Assembly: GCA_001179505.1 (NCBI GenBank)
Contig: CDMY01000153.1
Span: 77,663-141,662 of the forward strand
Source: Vitrella brassicaformis
Taxonomy: Eukaryota; Sar; Vitrellaceae
Reading direction: 5' to 3'
DNA: 64,000 nt
Shown piece after piece: positions 24,728 through 37,500 of the stretch. Each line of letters starts with the position of its first letter. The stretch's first letter is position 1. The translations under genes were made by a program, and so were the position numbers. Under the pieces are notes generated by a model, which worked only from the letters and a program-made list of their open reading frames with translations, was not told where the DNA came from and made no database searches.

Positions 24728-26623
24728 CCAACGGGCGTCCAATCTGCCTGCCCATCACATGAAGGGCCCTCCCTCTCTCCCCGTCTGTCTGCACGGTCCC
24801 TCCCTTGGCTCACGTCAATTTGAAGTTAGTGATTCTGAGTTCGTATGTCATTCTCCTCCTGACGTAGAGGCCGAGGATGTCCTTGACCTGCTGCCTGTCG
24901 GTGATGGTCGGCAGCAGCCCAACCAGTGCGTCGGCCTTCCGCTCCTCGCACCGCCACACCGGAATCCTCTCGGCAGGGAGACCCGGCGCGCTCATCATGC
25001 AATCCCGTGCCTGACACTCCTCACGCTCCTAACACACACAAGACAGAGCGGGAAACTCTCCATCCACCCACCCACGGCTACTTGGCTGACTCATGTGTGA
25101 CATATATGAGGGGCACCGCACCCACCTGTTTGTCTCCAAACTTGCGGTCGGCCTCGAGTTTGGCCATAACGAGTCGAGCGGGTGCCAGCAGCTGAAAGGG
25201 GTCAGGGTGTGGCGTGATGCGGAAGCGGTAGAGCTCCAGCTTGCGGCCGTGCATGTGGCTGAAGAAGCGGCCGCAGCGCTTCTCCTTGCGGAAGGTCAGG
25301 AGGGCCACGTTGGTCTCGAGCCGCATGCGGGGCCCCCGGGGGTCGGTGAGGCGAGTGTAGTAGGGGCTGTCCTGGGGCTCCATCAGGGTCAGGCTCGTGA
25401 TGCCCAGGAACTTGTTGGCCTCCTCACGCAGACTGTCGTCGGGGAACTGACGCTTCAGACGAATGTTCTTGTCCCGCACCTCCAGAAAATGATACCTTAA
25501 GGCACACACATCCAGAGAGAGAGAAAGGGAAGGACCCCACAACACCGATCGGTTCATCACGTGTGTGCTCATTGTGGGTGTCCATCCCGTTCTTTGTCCC
25601 CTCCGAGGGTGGGTGGTTGCTTACAGGAGTTCTCTGAGCAGCTGGGTCTCGGTGAGGCAGTAGTAGACATTGACGAGGCAGAGGGACAGGGTGGCATCCG
25701 CGAAGGGTGCGGGCCACTCGTCGTGGCACCATGTGGTGGACCTGTTGGCCAGGGACACCTCCCGCTCCGGCGCACACTCCGCCGGCCACTCGACTTGCAT
25801 TGGCATCATCAGCGTCCGCGTCTCCTTCTTGCCGCACCCCACCTCCACCGGACCCAGCAGAAACTTGCGGCAGCCCTCGGGGAACTCGGCGCATGGCCTG
25901 GTCTGCGGCAGCTCCTGCTTGCGGGCCTTGGCAAACCGCACCAAGTCGCTCTGGGGGTTCTGTGCGAGGTGGGTGTCGAGAAGGGCCTCGCACGTCAGCT
26001 CCAGCGGGTTGACGTCCGTCAGGACCTGTGACACGCATGAGAGGCAACGCACGAGACGACACGACACACATGTTTGCTCGTGACTCCGGCCTGGCCATGA
26101 GTGGCGTGCGTCATGGCATGGCCACTCCCTCCCTCACCCACCCGTGGTGAGTTGAGGGTGTGGGCCATGGGATCTGCCTCACGGCACACGTAGAAGTCCT
26201 TTCGGGGCGGCTTGGGTGGCGGGAGCCGGATCTTGGGGTCGGGATACAGCTCCCTCTTGATTCTCCTGCACTCCTGCACGCGCCGCTCGCTCCAATCCCT
26301 GTCTTGGTAGAGGTCTGCCGTCCCTCGAGACCCGAGTGGGAGCTGTGTGGCAGAAGGCAGGGCGGGCGGCACCGGGGGACTCTGGTGGGACTCCTCCTTG
26401 ACCTGCACGCTCCCACCAACACCGTCGCGAGGAGCATCGCCGTTGACAACGGCAGCAGCTGCTGCTGCTGCTGCAGCCACTGCATTCGAAAACGACTTCT
26501 GAAGCACAGGAGGGAAACACAGCGAGGGAGAGAGGGCCACAGCCAACAGATGGGTGACACTCAATTGCTCTCTGATGATATTGGCTCTCTCTTCGCGGCG
26601 TGTGGTACCGGTGGAGGATCCAT
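18400..26623 (-). CDS. SET-domain histone-lysine methyltransferase, Set1/trithorax-like, with long low-complexity regions
   Basis: A chromatin enzyme using S-adenosylmethionine. The catalytic C-terminus is clear: pre-SET helix YNALNSTAKRTRLGQSKIAG (near 19280-19340), LGLFALDFIKRDEMVIEYTG (near 19060-19130), FTIDATLEGNLARFINHSCD and PNCYS (near 18770-18840), VAIYAKRDIQPGEELCYDYK (near 18470-18530) and post-SET CLCGSNKCRQFF before the stop. This resembles Set1/MLL H3K4 enzymes. A Gly/Arg/Ser insertion (about 25 residues, near 18545-18617) splits the SET core after PNCYS. Upstream, about 20,000-23,500 encodes more than 1,000 residues rich in Ala, Pro, Glu, Lys and Gln, and 23,590-24,200 is Lys/Ala-rich. 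The N-terminal third (24,200-26,500) has globular exons I cannot assign (IVAIATMHIWDP, FADATLSLCLVNVYYCL, SHMHGRKLELYRFRI). No PHD finger or bromodomain was seen. The start, the ATG before DPPPVPHAAKRE, is tentative. Confidence 0.8.
24694..24727. repeat. (AC)n(AG)n compound microsatellite
   Basis: A CA run passes directly into an AG run inside an intron of the SET-domain gene, next to the exon encoding YHQWLKMGICIAED. Confidence 0.85.
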
Positions 26624-26849
26624 GTTATTTTCAAGTTGTAGTAGGTGGATAGGGAAAGAAAGTCCTGCTTCTCCTTGCAGCAGCGGTTTCTGGGAGGACC
26701 CTAACGATAACCCTAACGATCACCACCCTAAGAGCGCGAGCTTAGACGCCAGTGGTACCGACAAGATCTGCCTCATCTCCCTGTGTCCCTGGGACGAGCA
26801 ACGCCATAGAGCCGTCACCTCATCTTCTTTGGGCGCTGCTGCATCGGCC
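26624..26849. promoter_or_regulatory. compact divergent promoter, with CCCTAACGAT copies
   Basis: About 226 bp separate the putative SET-gene start (-) and the M48 peptidase start (+), so both promoters should lie here. Around 26699-26720 the 10-mer CCCTAACGAT occurs twice, with AA between the copies; a partial third (CACCCTAAG) follows to 26731. The motif resembles a telobox (CCCTAA), a promoter element known in plants. That regulatory role is an inference. Confidence 0.45.
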
Positions 26850-28861
26850 ATGGCTGTGCAATCCCGCATCCTTGCTGTTGCTGTGACTGTGGCGTCATTA
26901 TGCGTCTCATTGAGCAAGGCTGCCGTGCTGGAGCAAGACAGCAGGCGACGGGAGGCGGTTGTGACATCTCTGCTGGTCGATGGCGTGGACGCCTACTGCA
27001 GTCAGCTGCAGGCCGACGAGTGTGGGGCGTCACAGGTGTGCGATGTTGTCGACGACGGCGGCTGCCTGTCACAGATGAACATATATGAGCTGTCAACTCG
27101 CGGGATCAGCGATGCTCTGGGGGACCTCATGGCGGCCGAAGCTGATGCTGATCAAGAGCAGGAGGAAGAGAGTGGGTGGGATGCACTATCTCTCGTGGAC
27201 AGTATGCAGCAGTTCCTTGGTGTGACACCCGGCGCAACTGCTCCGGTGAGTGTGTCGTCACTGCACGCAATGTAATGTCGGCACGCCTGTCGGTCTGTCT
27301 GGCTATCTATGTGTTGTCCGGCACTGCGGTGGTTGATGGCTGCAGGTGCGTCAGCCGTCTAGGCGCCGCTATGCGTCACGCCTTGCTCGCCTCTCCGCTT
27401 CAGCTACAGCCGCTATCGCAACACAGTGAGTGCGGTCATGTACACAGAGCAACAACGCCCTTGAGGGAGATGTGCGCTGCTTTATTGCGTGCACAGGGAG
27501 ACCGCCGCACTGCCCTCATCTCCCTCTGTGTCTTCATTGCCATTGCCGGAGGACGGCCGTGTCAAGTTTCCTTTTCTGAAGGCGGAGCGGTTCCAGCATC
27601 CTCTGGACGTTCAGGCCTCTCGCCAAGTGAGGGCCGTCAGGGGCGTCGAGCAGGGCATCAGATTCTTGTTCAGGTAAGCCGAGCGCCCCTCACAAACACA
27701 TCACACATCCAGCGCGCTTCACGCATACCACACAAGGATGTGCGTGTGTGTGCATGGACTGGGCATGTCAGTGCGGTGCTTGAGGATGTGTTGCTGCTGG
27801 ACAATTTGTCGTCGTCCGTCAAGGTGTCGGCCAAGCAGATGCCCCGGCTGCACGCTCTGCTCAAGGAGGCGTGTGAGATACTCGACATGAAGGACATGCC
27901 AGACCTCTACGTGCGGCAAAACCCACAGCCAAATGCATACACTGTCGCAATACAGGTAAGTGTGGAACATCCATCGATGGCCTGCACAGCACAGCACACA
28001 CATACAAAGCAAGCAAAGCACAACCCAGCCCCAGCAGCGTAGCGTCACGTCACTCGTGCGTGTCTCATTGACTGCATCCACATGATCTGATCTGCCTGGC
28101 AGGGTCGGAGGCCGTTCATCGTGGTGCACAGTTCCCTGGTTGACCTGATGACGCCCGCTGAGGTGCAGACCGTGTTGGCTCACGAGTTGGGTCACCTCAA
28201 GTGCGAGCACGGCATCTTCGCACTCTCGTCGGGGCTGCTTCAACTCATTCTCGACTCGCTCGGCGGCCGGGTGGGCCGGCGACTGGCGGCAGCACTCGAG
28301 CTGGCCACTCTCAGGTGGTCAAGGGCCGCAGAGTTCTCCTGCGACAGGGCTGCACTACTTGTAGCACAGGTGACTGAGTCAGTGAGTGAGTGGGACATAG
28401 ATGAGAGAGCAGCGCATCTTTATCGATGAGTTATGTCTGTCGTGTTGATTGACGCAGGACGTGCGTGTGGTGGTGTCGACCTTCCTCAAGCTGGTTGGCG
28501 GGAGTGCGTCCATGTCAAACGAGCTGGATGTTGATGAATTCCTCGCACAGGTCAGTCAGTCCCAACCGCACCGCGCCCCTCCCCGCCCCTCCACACACAC
28601 TGTACATCTGGAAGACACCAATCAATGCCATCTGTATGTCACCTGTGTGTTGGGTGTATGCAGGCCAAGGCGCTAGACGAGTTGGAGCGTGCGCCTTTGA
28701 TCCGTCTTTTCCGCGAGGCTGTGGCACTGAGGTCCACCCACCCGCTGCCGGTCCTGAGGGCACAGGAGCTGGAGCGGTGGTCGAGGGAGGCGCAGTACCA
28801 GGGGCTGCTCAACCGGGGCGTCCCTTTCACCACTGCTACTGCTGACGTGCCAACTTCATGA
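26850..28861 (+). CDS. plant-type M48 zinc metallopeptidase, secreted or plastid-targeted
   Basis: A membrane-associated or stromal peptidase family. The zinc site is VLAHELGHLKCEHG (HExxH) near 28175-28212; the third ligand is expected in the downstream helix, probably the Glu of SRAAEFSCDRAALL near 28322-28355. The frame starts at MAVQSRILAVAVTVASLCVS, a signal peptide. A Cys-rich acidic segment (DAYCSQ, DECGASQVCD, GGCLSQ) follows. Exons then join VRQPSRRRYASRLARLSA to ETAALPSSPSV, FPFLKAERFQHPLDVQASRQ, LDMKDMPDLYVRQNPQPNAY and RRPFIVVHSSLVDLMTPAE. The LYVRQNPxPNAY...RPFIVVHSSLV pattern is that of plant chloroplast and cyanobacterial M48 proteins, so plastid targeting is likely. The last exons (DVRVVVSTFLKLVGGSASMS, THPLPVLRAQELERW) complete the domain before the stop at 28861. 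Confidence 0.88.
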
Positions 28862-29786
28862 TGGATGCAGCAGACATGGACGAGTTTTGCGCGGGGGGGT
28901 GGGGGGGTGGGCAGGTGGCAGTCAGGTTTGTGCAAAGGCAGTGGGGGTGGCGGGGGGAAGCAAGGACATCCATATTAGATATCTGTCTGTCTCCCTCGAT
29001 GAATATCTATCTGAGTCTGTATCCTGTACAGTCAGTCATATTGATCAGCTCAACCCGTCAGTCAGGATTGATGATCGTCGATTCGCCGGGTGGTGGGTGG
29101 ATCGATGCGCACACACATCCATTCCATGTTGTGTTGTCCGTGAGCGATTTTGTTTTGTGTTGGTGCTGTTTGTCGGTGGGGTGTGAGTGAATGAAGTGCA
29201 GTCTGGTCTCTCTGATGGAGAGGGAGGGCTGTGGCATACATGTGTCTGTCCAATGCATCGGGTTTAGGCGCTCGGAGAGAGAGGTGAGTAAGATGACTAG
29301 AGTGAGTGGGTGGGTGGGTGCGTCAGCCTGCCCTGCCCGCCTTCCGTCTCCCTCTGTCCTGTTCACACGCAGATGGACAGCATAGCATGGTGCTGGTGGG
29401 TGGATGCGATGCGATGCGATGCATGTATTCCGAAACGCTTCACGAGACAGACACATCCCATGGCAGTCCAGTCAACCGCTTGCCCTCGCATCTCATCCAC
29501 CCGATGGGTGCATCTTTCTCGTACCTCGACGGTACAATTTCTTCCTATATCCATCCCGCCAGGGGATGGCTGACACGGAGCAGGGAAAAACCCTTCGGCA
29601 CTTGAGCCCTAAAGCCGAACGAACCCTGAACCTGGAAATCGGCACACAGCAAAGACGGCGACGTAGCGAGTACATACGTGAATATGTTGGATTCGGTTCT
29701 CCATAGCATCCGGCCTCCTCCGGCTGCATTCCATCTATCTAGCACTGCAGAGGGCAGGGCACCGACGGTGAGTTAGTTTGAGAGCT
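28862..29786. other. intergenic region upstream of the kinesin gene
   Basis: About 925 bp between genes in tandem orientation. It contains G-rich tracts (28890-28960), GTGGGTGG-type runs near 29300-29325 and a GCGATGCGATGCGATGC pentamer run near 29405-29425. No exon is recognised. Confidence 0.5.
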
Positions 29787-32700
29787 ATGGTCAAGGCGCA
29801 GATTCAAATATACGCCCGCCTCAGGCCGAGAACCAGGTGACAATTCACAGCCAACTCGTCGCTGTGTGTTGATATATGCATCGAAGCTTCTGCCCTCTCT
29901 CTCTCTCTCTCTCTCTCTTTCTCTGTATTTGGTACATGCAGTCGTCATGTGGCGCGCTACAAGGTGTGCGACAGCGGCTCTCCATCCAACGGCAGCGGCG
30001 CCTGCAGCCCAGCAGCCTCTTTGACATTCGAGATACCACCCGCATCCACGGCGTCGAACCAGGTACAGTGCAGTCAGCAGGTTGATGGATGAAGGGACGG
30101 ACGGTACATCCGCTGCAGTGAGTGCCCAGTCCAGTCATGCAGGAGGAGATGCACAGTGCATGTCTGTCTGCACTGCAGGCGAGTCTGTCCTTCTCATTTC
30201 ATGGCGTCTTTGACGAGAGTGCAAGTACGTGAGCGGACAGGGATGCACTGTGTATGCAGTGCACATGCCATGCACTCGACACACGCGTGTGTGTGTGTAT
30301 GTGTGTGTGTGTGCGTCCAGATCAGTCCAGCGTGTTTGAGAGGGTTGCCTATCCCGTCCTGCTCAGCTGCATTGAAGGCTATAACGGAACGGTGCGTGGC
30401 GGGCGGGCGATGGAGGGAGGGAGGGAGCAGGGGCATGGCAAGGGTGACAGGCAGACAGCCCCTGTCTGAGCGTCCATCTCATGTCCCTCATGCAGATTTT
30501 TTGCTACGGGCAGACTGCGAGCGGCAAGACCCACACCAGTACGTGCCAGGCGTGGCGTGGCGTGGCGTGGCAAGATGGTCCAAGCGATGCATTAATGTGT
30601 GTTGCCTTCCTTCTTTGCCCTTGTTCGTTCTTCTACGCAGTGACGGGCGACGCTTCGTTCGACAACAGGGGGCTCATACCGAGATGCCTAGAGGTGGGTG
30701 GGGGAGCTGGCCAGCAGCACAGCACAGCACGGGAACTGTGGTAGGTATGTGTGCACTGTGTGTGTGTCGCGGCAGGCTCTGTTTGACGAGTTGAAGAATC
30801 GTCAGCAGAACACCCTCTACAGCGTGTCGGTCTCCTTCATCGAAATATACAACGAAAACTGGTCCGTCCGCATGTCAGTACTATGCAGCGAATCGACGTG
30901 CGCACAGGATGACGCACCCAATTGTCCTTCTGTCGTGTGTGTGTCTATGCGGATGCCCTATCTATATCAGCTACGATTTGTTGGCGGAGGGTCAGGGTCA
31001 GGTGCCGATAGAGCAGTGGCCAAAGATCAACTGCTTCGAGGACGAGACCGCCAACCTCAGACTCAGAGGCCTCACACTCAGGGAGGTATGAGCAGCGCAG
31101 CACAGCAGCTGACCCCCCACAGCACACACAACCCACTCTACTGTGTGTATATGGATGTGTGTGTGTGTGTTGGTGTGTAGGTTGGTGGCACTCGTGAGGG
31201 GCTGGATGTGTTGTTTCTGGGCATCGCCAACAGGATGGTCTCCACCACTCCGGTTGGCAAGTTAATCCCTTTAGAGGCCTGAGAGCCGATACATCCATCC
31301 ATCATGTGTCTGTCTGTGCCTGTTCCCTCTCTCTGTCTTGTCCTGTTGGGCGTCGGGCCGGCAGATGAATGAGGCGTCCAGTAGATCTCACTGCATATTC
31401 ACCATTGCTATTGAGGTGACTCACACACGCCAGCCAGCCAGCAGAGGGAGAAGAAAAGATGCCGTGACGCGTACGTAGGAAGGATGGTGTGGGTGTGGGT
31501 GTGTGTATATATGCCGTCAGGGTCGCTCTCGCGACAACGAGCATGTGGTGCGCTACTCGAAGCTGCACCTGGTCGACCTGGCAGGGAGTGAAAGGTATCA
31601 ACCAAATAAACATACACAGCCAGCCGTGAGCTGGCCATCGATGGATGGATGGATGTGACTGATTCGTGCCTTCCTTCCTTGTCACATGTATGTATGTATG
31701 TATCAATCCCATCAATCAGGGTGCACAAGATGGGTTTGGGTGGTGCGATGCTCAACGAGGCCAAGTACATCAACCTTTCACTTCACTTCTTAGAGCAGGT
31801 ACGTACCTACCTATAGATGGACACAGCCAGGCAGGCAGCACCGCAAACCAACAGACAGAGCGTTTAACAGACACGTGCTTTCGTTGTGCTCACCTCACAC
31901 GTGGCAGGTGATAGTCGCTCTGCAGGACAAGGCCAAAGGCTCTCGGTAAGGGCACATGCATTGCGACCATACACACATCCCTCCGTCCATTCACGCGCTT
32001 CCTCGTCCGTGTGTCTGTCAGTTCGCACATCCCATATCGCAACTCGATGCTGACGTCCATCCTGCGCGACTCCCTCGGCGGGAACTGCAAGACCAACGTC
32101 ATTGCCAACATGTCAGTCGACATGTCATGCCTCGAGGAGACCATATCCACTGCTCGCTTCGCCCAGCGGTGCTCGGCGCTCTCCAATGACGTGCGCATCA
32201 ACGAAACGGTGGACTTGAGGAGGCTGGTCGACCGGCTGATGCAGGAGAATCAGGTGTGTGTGGGAGTGTTGCCATGTGTGCCGGCACATGGGCATTATGT
32301 GTGTGGTGGTTGTGTGACTGCATGTCAGGATCTGAAGGCCGAGAATGCGTATCTGCGTGCTCGTGCTGAGGACCCCAACTTCAACACCATCTCCAACACC
32401 GACGCTGACAAGGACAACCACACACAGCCTAGCAACAACCAAAAGCCAACACAGTAAGCGCCTGCACGGCCTCGCACTGTCTATCACTCTTCCCTTGCTT
32501 GCTTCAGGCCCCCAGTCTCGTCTTCTGAGGCCGCTCCCATTCCCCCACCCGCCCGTGCAGCAGACGACGATCATCCCGCCCCCATCCCCTCCCCGAGCAC
32601 CACCACCCGCAACAGCCCCCCATGTGAGACCTTCTACCGCGTCCCATCACCCATGCTTAACAACGACGACACGCTTCCGCCAAAGGTCAACAGCACGGCA

Positions 32701-34261
32701 GCGGCACGCGATGGCGACGGCAGCCCGGCTGTGCCAGAGGGTAACGGCGGCAACGGGGATGGTGACTCGCCCGCGTCGTTCGAAGGGCTGCTGGGAGAGG
32801 AGAGGCGGGGTGCTCAGAGGCCCCACACGCATAGGAGGGAGAGGGGGGGCAAGCGGAGGGGGGAAAAGATATGGAGACTCTCCGATGTAAGCCGGCATGC
32901 ATGGATGGACGTCACAATATATTAATTGGCCACAAGTGCGTTCTTTGCTTTGTGTGTGCACGTTCAGGTGTTGGATCGTGTTGAGCGTAGCGGTCACAAG
33001 GAGACCATCCTGGAGAAGCTGCTGAGCGACAGGGGCGGCACGGGGCGCGGTGGACTCAATGGCCTCGGCATGGACTTTGAGGTCAGCTCACAGGCACATG
33101 CATTCATCGAACCGGACACACGCGGCGTGTCTGCGTGTGTGTGCGCAGTTCAGCTGTGTTGGCGATTTGGCCGTGGTGATCCAGTCCCTTCTTGGGGAGA
33201 TAGAGCGGCTCAAGGTCAGACAAGCCGCCACTAATTGCATCCAGCCATCAGAATAAGCGATGCTGCCCGTCTCATGTGCGTTCCCCTGTTGCCCTCAGGG
33301 TGGTCAAGGCCCTCTGCCTCGCCCCATCGCCCCCTCCCCCCTCAGCCATGGGTCCCATCGCTCGACCTTCATCCCATCCCTCGCACGAGCAGCATCAGGC
33401 TCGCGCCTCAGACACCGCACCCAGGACACTGACACACTCCCGGGGGAGAGGCAAGACTCTAGCCGTGGCAGCAGGAGCCGACTTCCCAGCACCGACCCAA
33501 AGGCCCGTCCAGCGAGCGCTGGCAAGCCAATGATGGGCGGCACCGGCGGCTCGTCCACTGCGAATCGGTCGGGGTCGACGGACAGGGGAGGTGGGCGGCC
33601 CTCGCCTCTGTCGGGTGGTGGTGCTGGCAGGGTAGCTGACGTGCATCCGCCATCGTACGCCGACTACTGCAAGGGCGGCTGGCGCGATGGTGGCGGCAAG
33701 GAGGGCATCATGACACGATCGGATGTGATAGCCGCGAAAGTCGAGGACAGCGTGGCGGAGGAGAGGAGGGCTCTGCTCGAGTGGAAGAGCCAGCCCCAGC
33801 CTGCAGTTGACACTACTGCCGCCTTCCAGCTGACAGCAGGAAGGGCAGTGGACCATCCGAGCACAGGGCCACACCGCAGCCCGTCTGTCGGCCTTCGCAA
33901 GCCGTTGCTAGCCTCTTCGAGCACTGCCCAGCTACAAGGTGTTCCCCCACCAGCCCTCGCCAGTGCCCGATCGGGCGTCTTCCAGAGGCCGCCCCCCCCC
34001 AGCTCACCCATGACCCAACGCCGGAGAGAGCCAGAGACAGCCGAGGTGCGGCAGATAGATTTGCGGCAATCAAGACCGTTCCGCTTCGGGGACAGCACCA
34101 AGAGCACCCCTTTTGCTGCGGGCAAGGCGGGAGGGAGGAGGGCCGATCCAGGCGACCGGCATGGCGGTGGATTTAGCGGTGGCATATATGATTCGTCGCC
34201 CTCTCTGCCGTCATCGAGCTCCTTTCTGAGAGTGCCTGCGGGGGGCTGGCGAGATGGATGA
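29787..34261 (+). CDS. kinesin motor protein, kinesin-9 (KIF6/KIF9)-like
   Basis: A microtubule motor; kinesin-9 proteins are axonemal in ciliated eukaryotes (family knowledge). Exon 1 is MVKAQIQIYARLRPRT (29787-29836) and exon 2 is 29942-30062. The N-terminal motor follows: SFSFHGVFDESA, the P-loop FCYGQTASGKTHT (near 30499-30538), ALFDELKNRQQNTLY, SVSFIEIYNEN, switch I MNEASSRSHCIFTI (near 31370-31410) and switch II LHLVDLAGSER (near 31563-31595). AKYINLSLHFLEQVIVAL and HIPYRNSMLTSILRDSLGGN follow, the INLSLHFLE...HIPYRNSMLTS wording being that of kinesin-9. A short neck and coiled coil (RLVDRLMQENQDLKAENAYL) follows. The tail beyond about 32450 is Pro/Ser/Gly/Arg-rich and largely disordered, with a helical island ERSGHKETILEKLLSD. 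At least 15 small exons. It ends at GGWRDG, stop 34261. Confidence 0.9.
29894..29919. repeat. (CT)n tract in kinesin intron 1
   Basis: About 13 CT units lie upstream of the acceptor of intron 1 (29837-29941), where it may act as an extended polypyrimidine tract. Confidence 0.85.
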
Positions 34262-34598
34262 GTGAGAGGGCTAGGCAGGGAGGATGTGTGTAGTGGATGG
34301 GTGAATGAATTTCACGAAAGGCTCGCGTGTGTGTGGATAGACGGTGACTTCTGCGTGCTGATGAGCTGTCGGATGAATGGCGTTACACTTCGTGCTCCAT
34401 CGGGTCACTTACCATGTTCACAATCTACGAAGTCACTAACTGCGGAAAGGATTACAAGAACTCAATCTCAAGCTAACGGACTACGCATTCACTCAGTCCG
34501 TCGGAGACAGGCCGGTGAGTACAGAGATTGATATTACATGACGGATGTCCGTGAGACACAGACGCCTTCACGGTCCCTTGTCATTCAGGATGGGGCAG
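34262..34598. other. convergent intergenic region
   Basis: About 340 bp separate the 3' ends of the kinesin gene (+) and the polycystin gene (-). No gene or repeat of note. Confidence 0.5.
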
Positions 34599-37500
34599 CT
34601 AGGAAGCTGCCACATCGGCAGCAGCGCTGAAAACACGACATGCATACAGGACATTTAGGCCCTTTGACACACAGGCACAGATGTGAAAATACCTGTCAAG
34701 CATGGGCTCCATCTGTCTGATGTATTCTTGCCGTATGTGGTCGTACGAGGCGATCTTGGCTTCAACGTCGGCTAACTTACGCTCCAACTCACACGAGTAG
34801 CTGTACGGACATAGAATACAGACAGAGACTGCATGGGGCCAACAAGCTGAGACACGGCCAGATGCGGCCTCTCTCACTGGTTGAGAATTGCCGTTTGGTG
34901 CTTGACCAGCCTCTGCTTGAGTACGGATTGCCTCCCTACGCTTGTGTGGTACTGAGCCTTGGCCTTCATCTGGAGCAGGTCATGCACTCGATCAACCCTG
35001 CACGCACCGAAGCGAGAGTCAGTCAGCAAGGGCGTGGGCGTCCCCCCTTCAAGACCTTTCTTCATAGACTTGTCTCCTCTGCTCTTCTATCTTCTGCTGC
35101 CCCTTGTCGCCCCATAATGAGTCTTCAGGAGGCGGCTCGCACACCTCCCGCAGCAAGTATGTCCCGCGATATCCCTCCAGGGAGGTGATCAAGGCGTCCA
35201 GCCAGAACTCATCGGGGGGTATCTCTTGTAAGGCTTCACGGTCTTCTATGTCCTCTTGATCGTCAGCCCTTCTATCTTTGACATCTTTGATGCTCTTCAT
35301 ATGTTGCTCCGTCTCCTTGCCGACCGCAAGCTTACGGATATGCGTGAACCTCGACTCGATCGTCATTCCAGCCAGAGGGTCATCTCCTATCTCGTTCTGC
35401 CCGTCACCTTCAATCCCCTCCTGCAGTCACAATGAATATCTTGGTGCTGCAGCTGCTGCGCTTCCATGCTCACCGATTCGTCTTCCCCTCTGTCCTTCGT
35501 TCTGCTGTCACGGGTGTCTGGACGGGACGGAGCCTGGCTCGGCCTCGTGGTCCCATAGCCCACTTTGTCTGCCTGTCTCTCCAGGATGCTAAAGGCCGAC
35601 CGTCTCTGGAGGTCGCCCATCCTTGTCCTTGAGTGGCCGGCAACTGCTCGAAGATGAGATGGCACCCCTTCAGCTTTGTAGCTTCAAAAGAAATGTAGGC
35701 AAGCAGCATCACGCAGAGGAAGGACGTGATGCGTGTGGCGTCTTCCGCCCACCCGAGTGCCTTCCTCAGTGCCTGGCGTCTTTTCTTGAGCCAGTCGGAT
35801 GCTGATTCGACTATGGGGCTGTTGTTGAATATGTCCTTGGCGTCGTTCCAGTAGTCCACCAAGCTTCGCAGCTGGCCTGAGTCTTCAAACTTGATGTACG
35901 TGAACTGAATATGGGCAGCAACACGGGCAACACAGGTAACCGACAGACAAATACATCTTTTGCAATCTCCTCATGATTCGTTCACATAGTATTTGGACAT
36001 GATGGCCGCGAGGAAGACATTGACGATGATGAAGTAGAAAAAGGTCATGTACAAGATAAAGAAAACCAACGTGAAGGCCGCGTCCACCTCGTACAAACGA
36101 TCGACTTGCACATCCCCAACCGCAAAGCTGAAGTCGCGTCATATATGGTACACCATTCATTATTGCTTTGTGTCCGTATATTTTGCGCTCACCGGAAGAG
36201 GGTGAGGAAAGCTATTCCAGATGTACTGAACTCTTCCAGATGTGAGCCATACTTCACATGAAACAGCATGGCGAATCCTGTTTGACCGATTTCATAAAGG
36301 TCCATTCTCCACTTGTCTCTTCTCTACTTGTCTCTTTGTTTTGACGGTCGCTTACCAAATAACAGCAGCCCCTGCATGATGATCATGGTAATTATTTGGT
36401 TGGCCACCTCCTGGATGGTCGTTGTCTGCAGCCTCAACTGGGGGATCAAATCTGAATGGACAGGGTAAAAGTGAATGCTGCTGCCTTAGGAGGAACGCGT
36501 CGGTGTCTCCCTAAGGCATTTACTGAGGTATTTAAGGACGCGGATGGAGACAAAATATGTATTACAGGCACCGAACAACAGAAACATGTAATAGACACGT
36601 GAAATGTTGCCCATCTGATTACACACAGGCACAGTAGGGGAGGAGCGCTCTTCCCCACTACCACTACCGCTTTCTGCGCAATTGCACTCACCTGGTCCAG
36701 CACGTATGTTTTGATGGACTCCTTTCTTGGCGACGAGAGCGTCCGAAACACAGTATCAGCCATAGTCCAGTCAGTCCAGTTGTATGCTATACACACAAGC
36801 CAAGCAGCACCGCCCGTCGCCTGGATGTGTGTGCACCGCCTGTCACTTACTGAGACAGAATCCATCCAGCGAAAATCTGGCGTAGTATGCGATGGTAAGC
36901 ACAGACAGACAGAGAGACACCGCATCAGAAATGTTCCATGCATCAGATCGGTAGAAATCGACCACGTAGCTGCAACGGAAAACGCGAGAGACATTGCAGG
37001 CGCTCATGGTCTCGTTTGTCCTCTCTCACTTGACACGGGCGTCTTTCTCCGCAATGCAGATAATCCTGTGCCTTTGAATCTCCTTGACCAGCTTGACAAT
37101 GTAGTAGATCACAAACAACACGTACACCGCCCCTAGCACGGCAGTGAGGATGCGCAAAGGCTGGTACCAGCCACCTCCTGTGTACGGATTAAGAGGGAAG
37201 GACTGGCTGGACCTACAGGCCAAGCACAGACATCCATACGCACGTCCACACTGCAACCTTCCCCCCCCACCCCCCAGAGTGTCGTGTGCGCCTGCCGCTG
37301 CACCTCTTGACTTGTATCATGCCGCTGGCCCTTAGCGAAAATCGAGCCGTATTGTATGTGAACATGTCGACGTTGCCATTGTATGTCACGTAATCGAATA
37401 CTATCGATGCCGTGCGGGCCGAGAACACCTGCATCCAAATGAAGGAAGGCACAAGAGTGATGCCACAAAGCCTATGTATGCACCAACGGTGAGGGCCAGA

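Noticed and set aside
26699-26731. Telomere or interstitial telomere array
   Set aside because: Only two 10-mer copies and a fragment; too short for a telomere, kept only as a possible promoter motif.
35640-35760. Extra membrane helix (ITSFLCVMLLAYISF) after polycystin unit 2
   Set aside because: This segment is better explained as an intron starting at GTCCTTCC and ending at a CAG near 35640, after which a charged frame continues.
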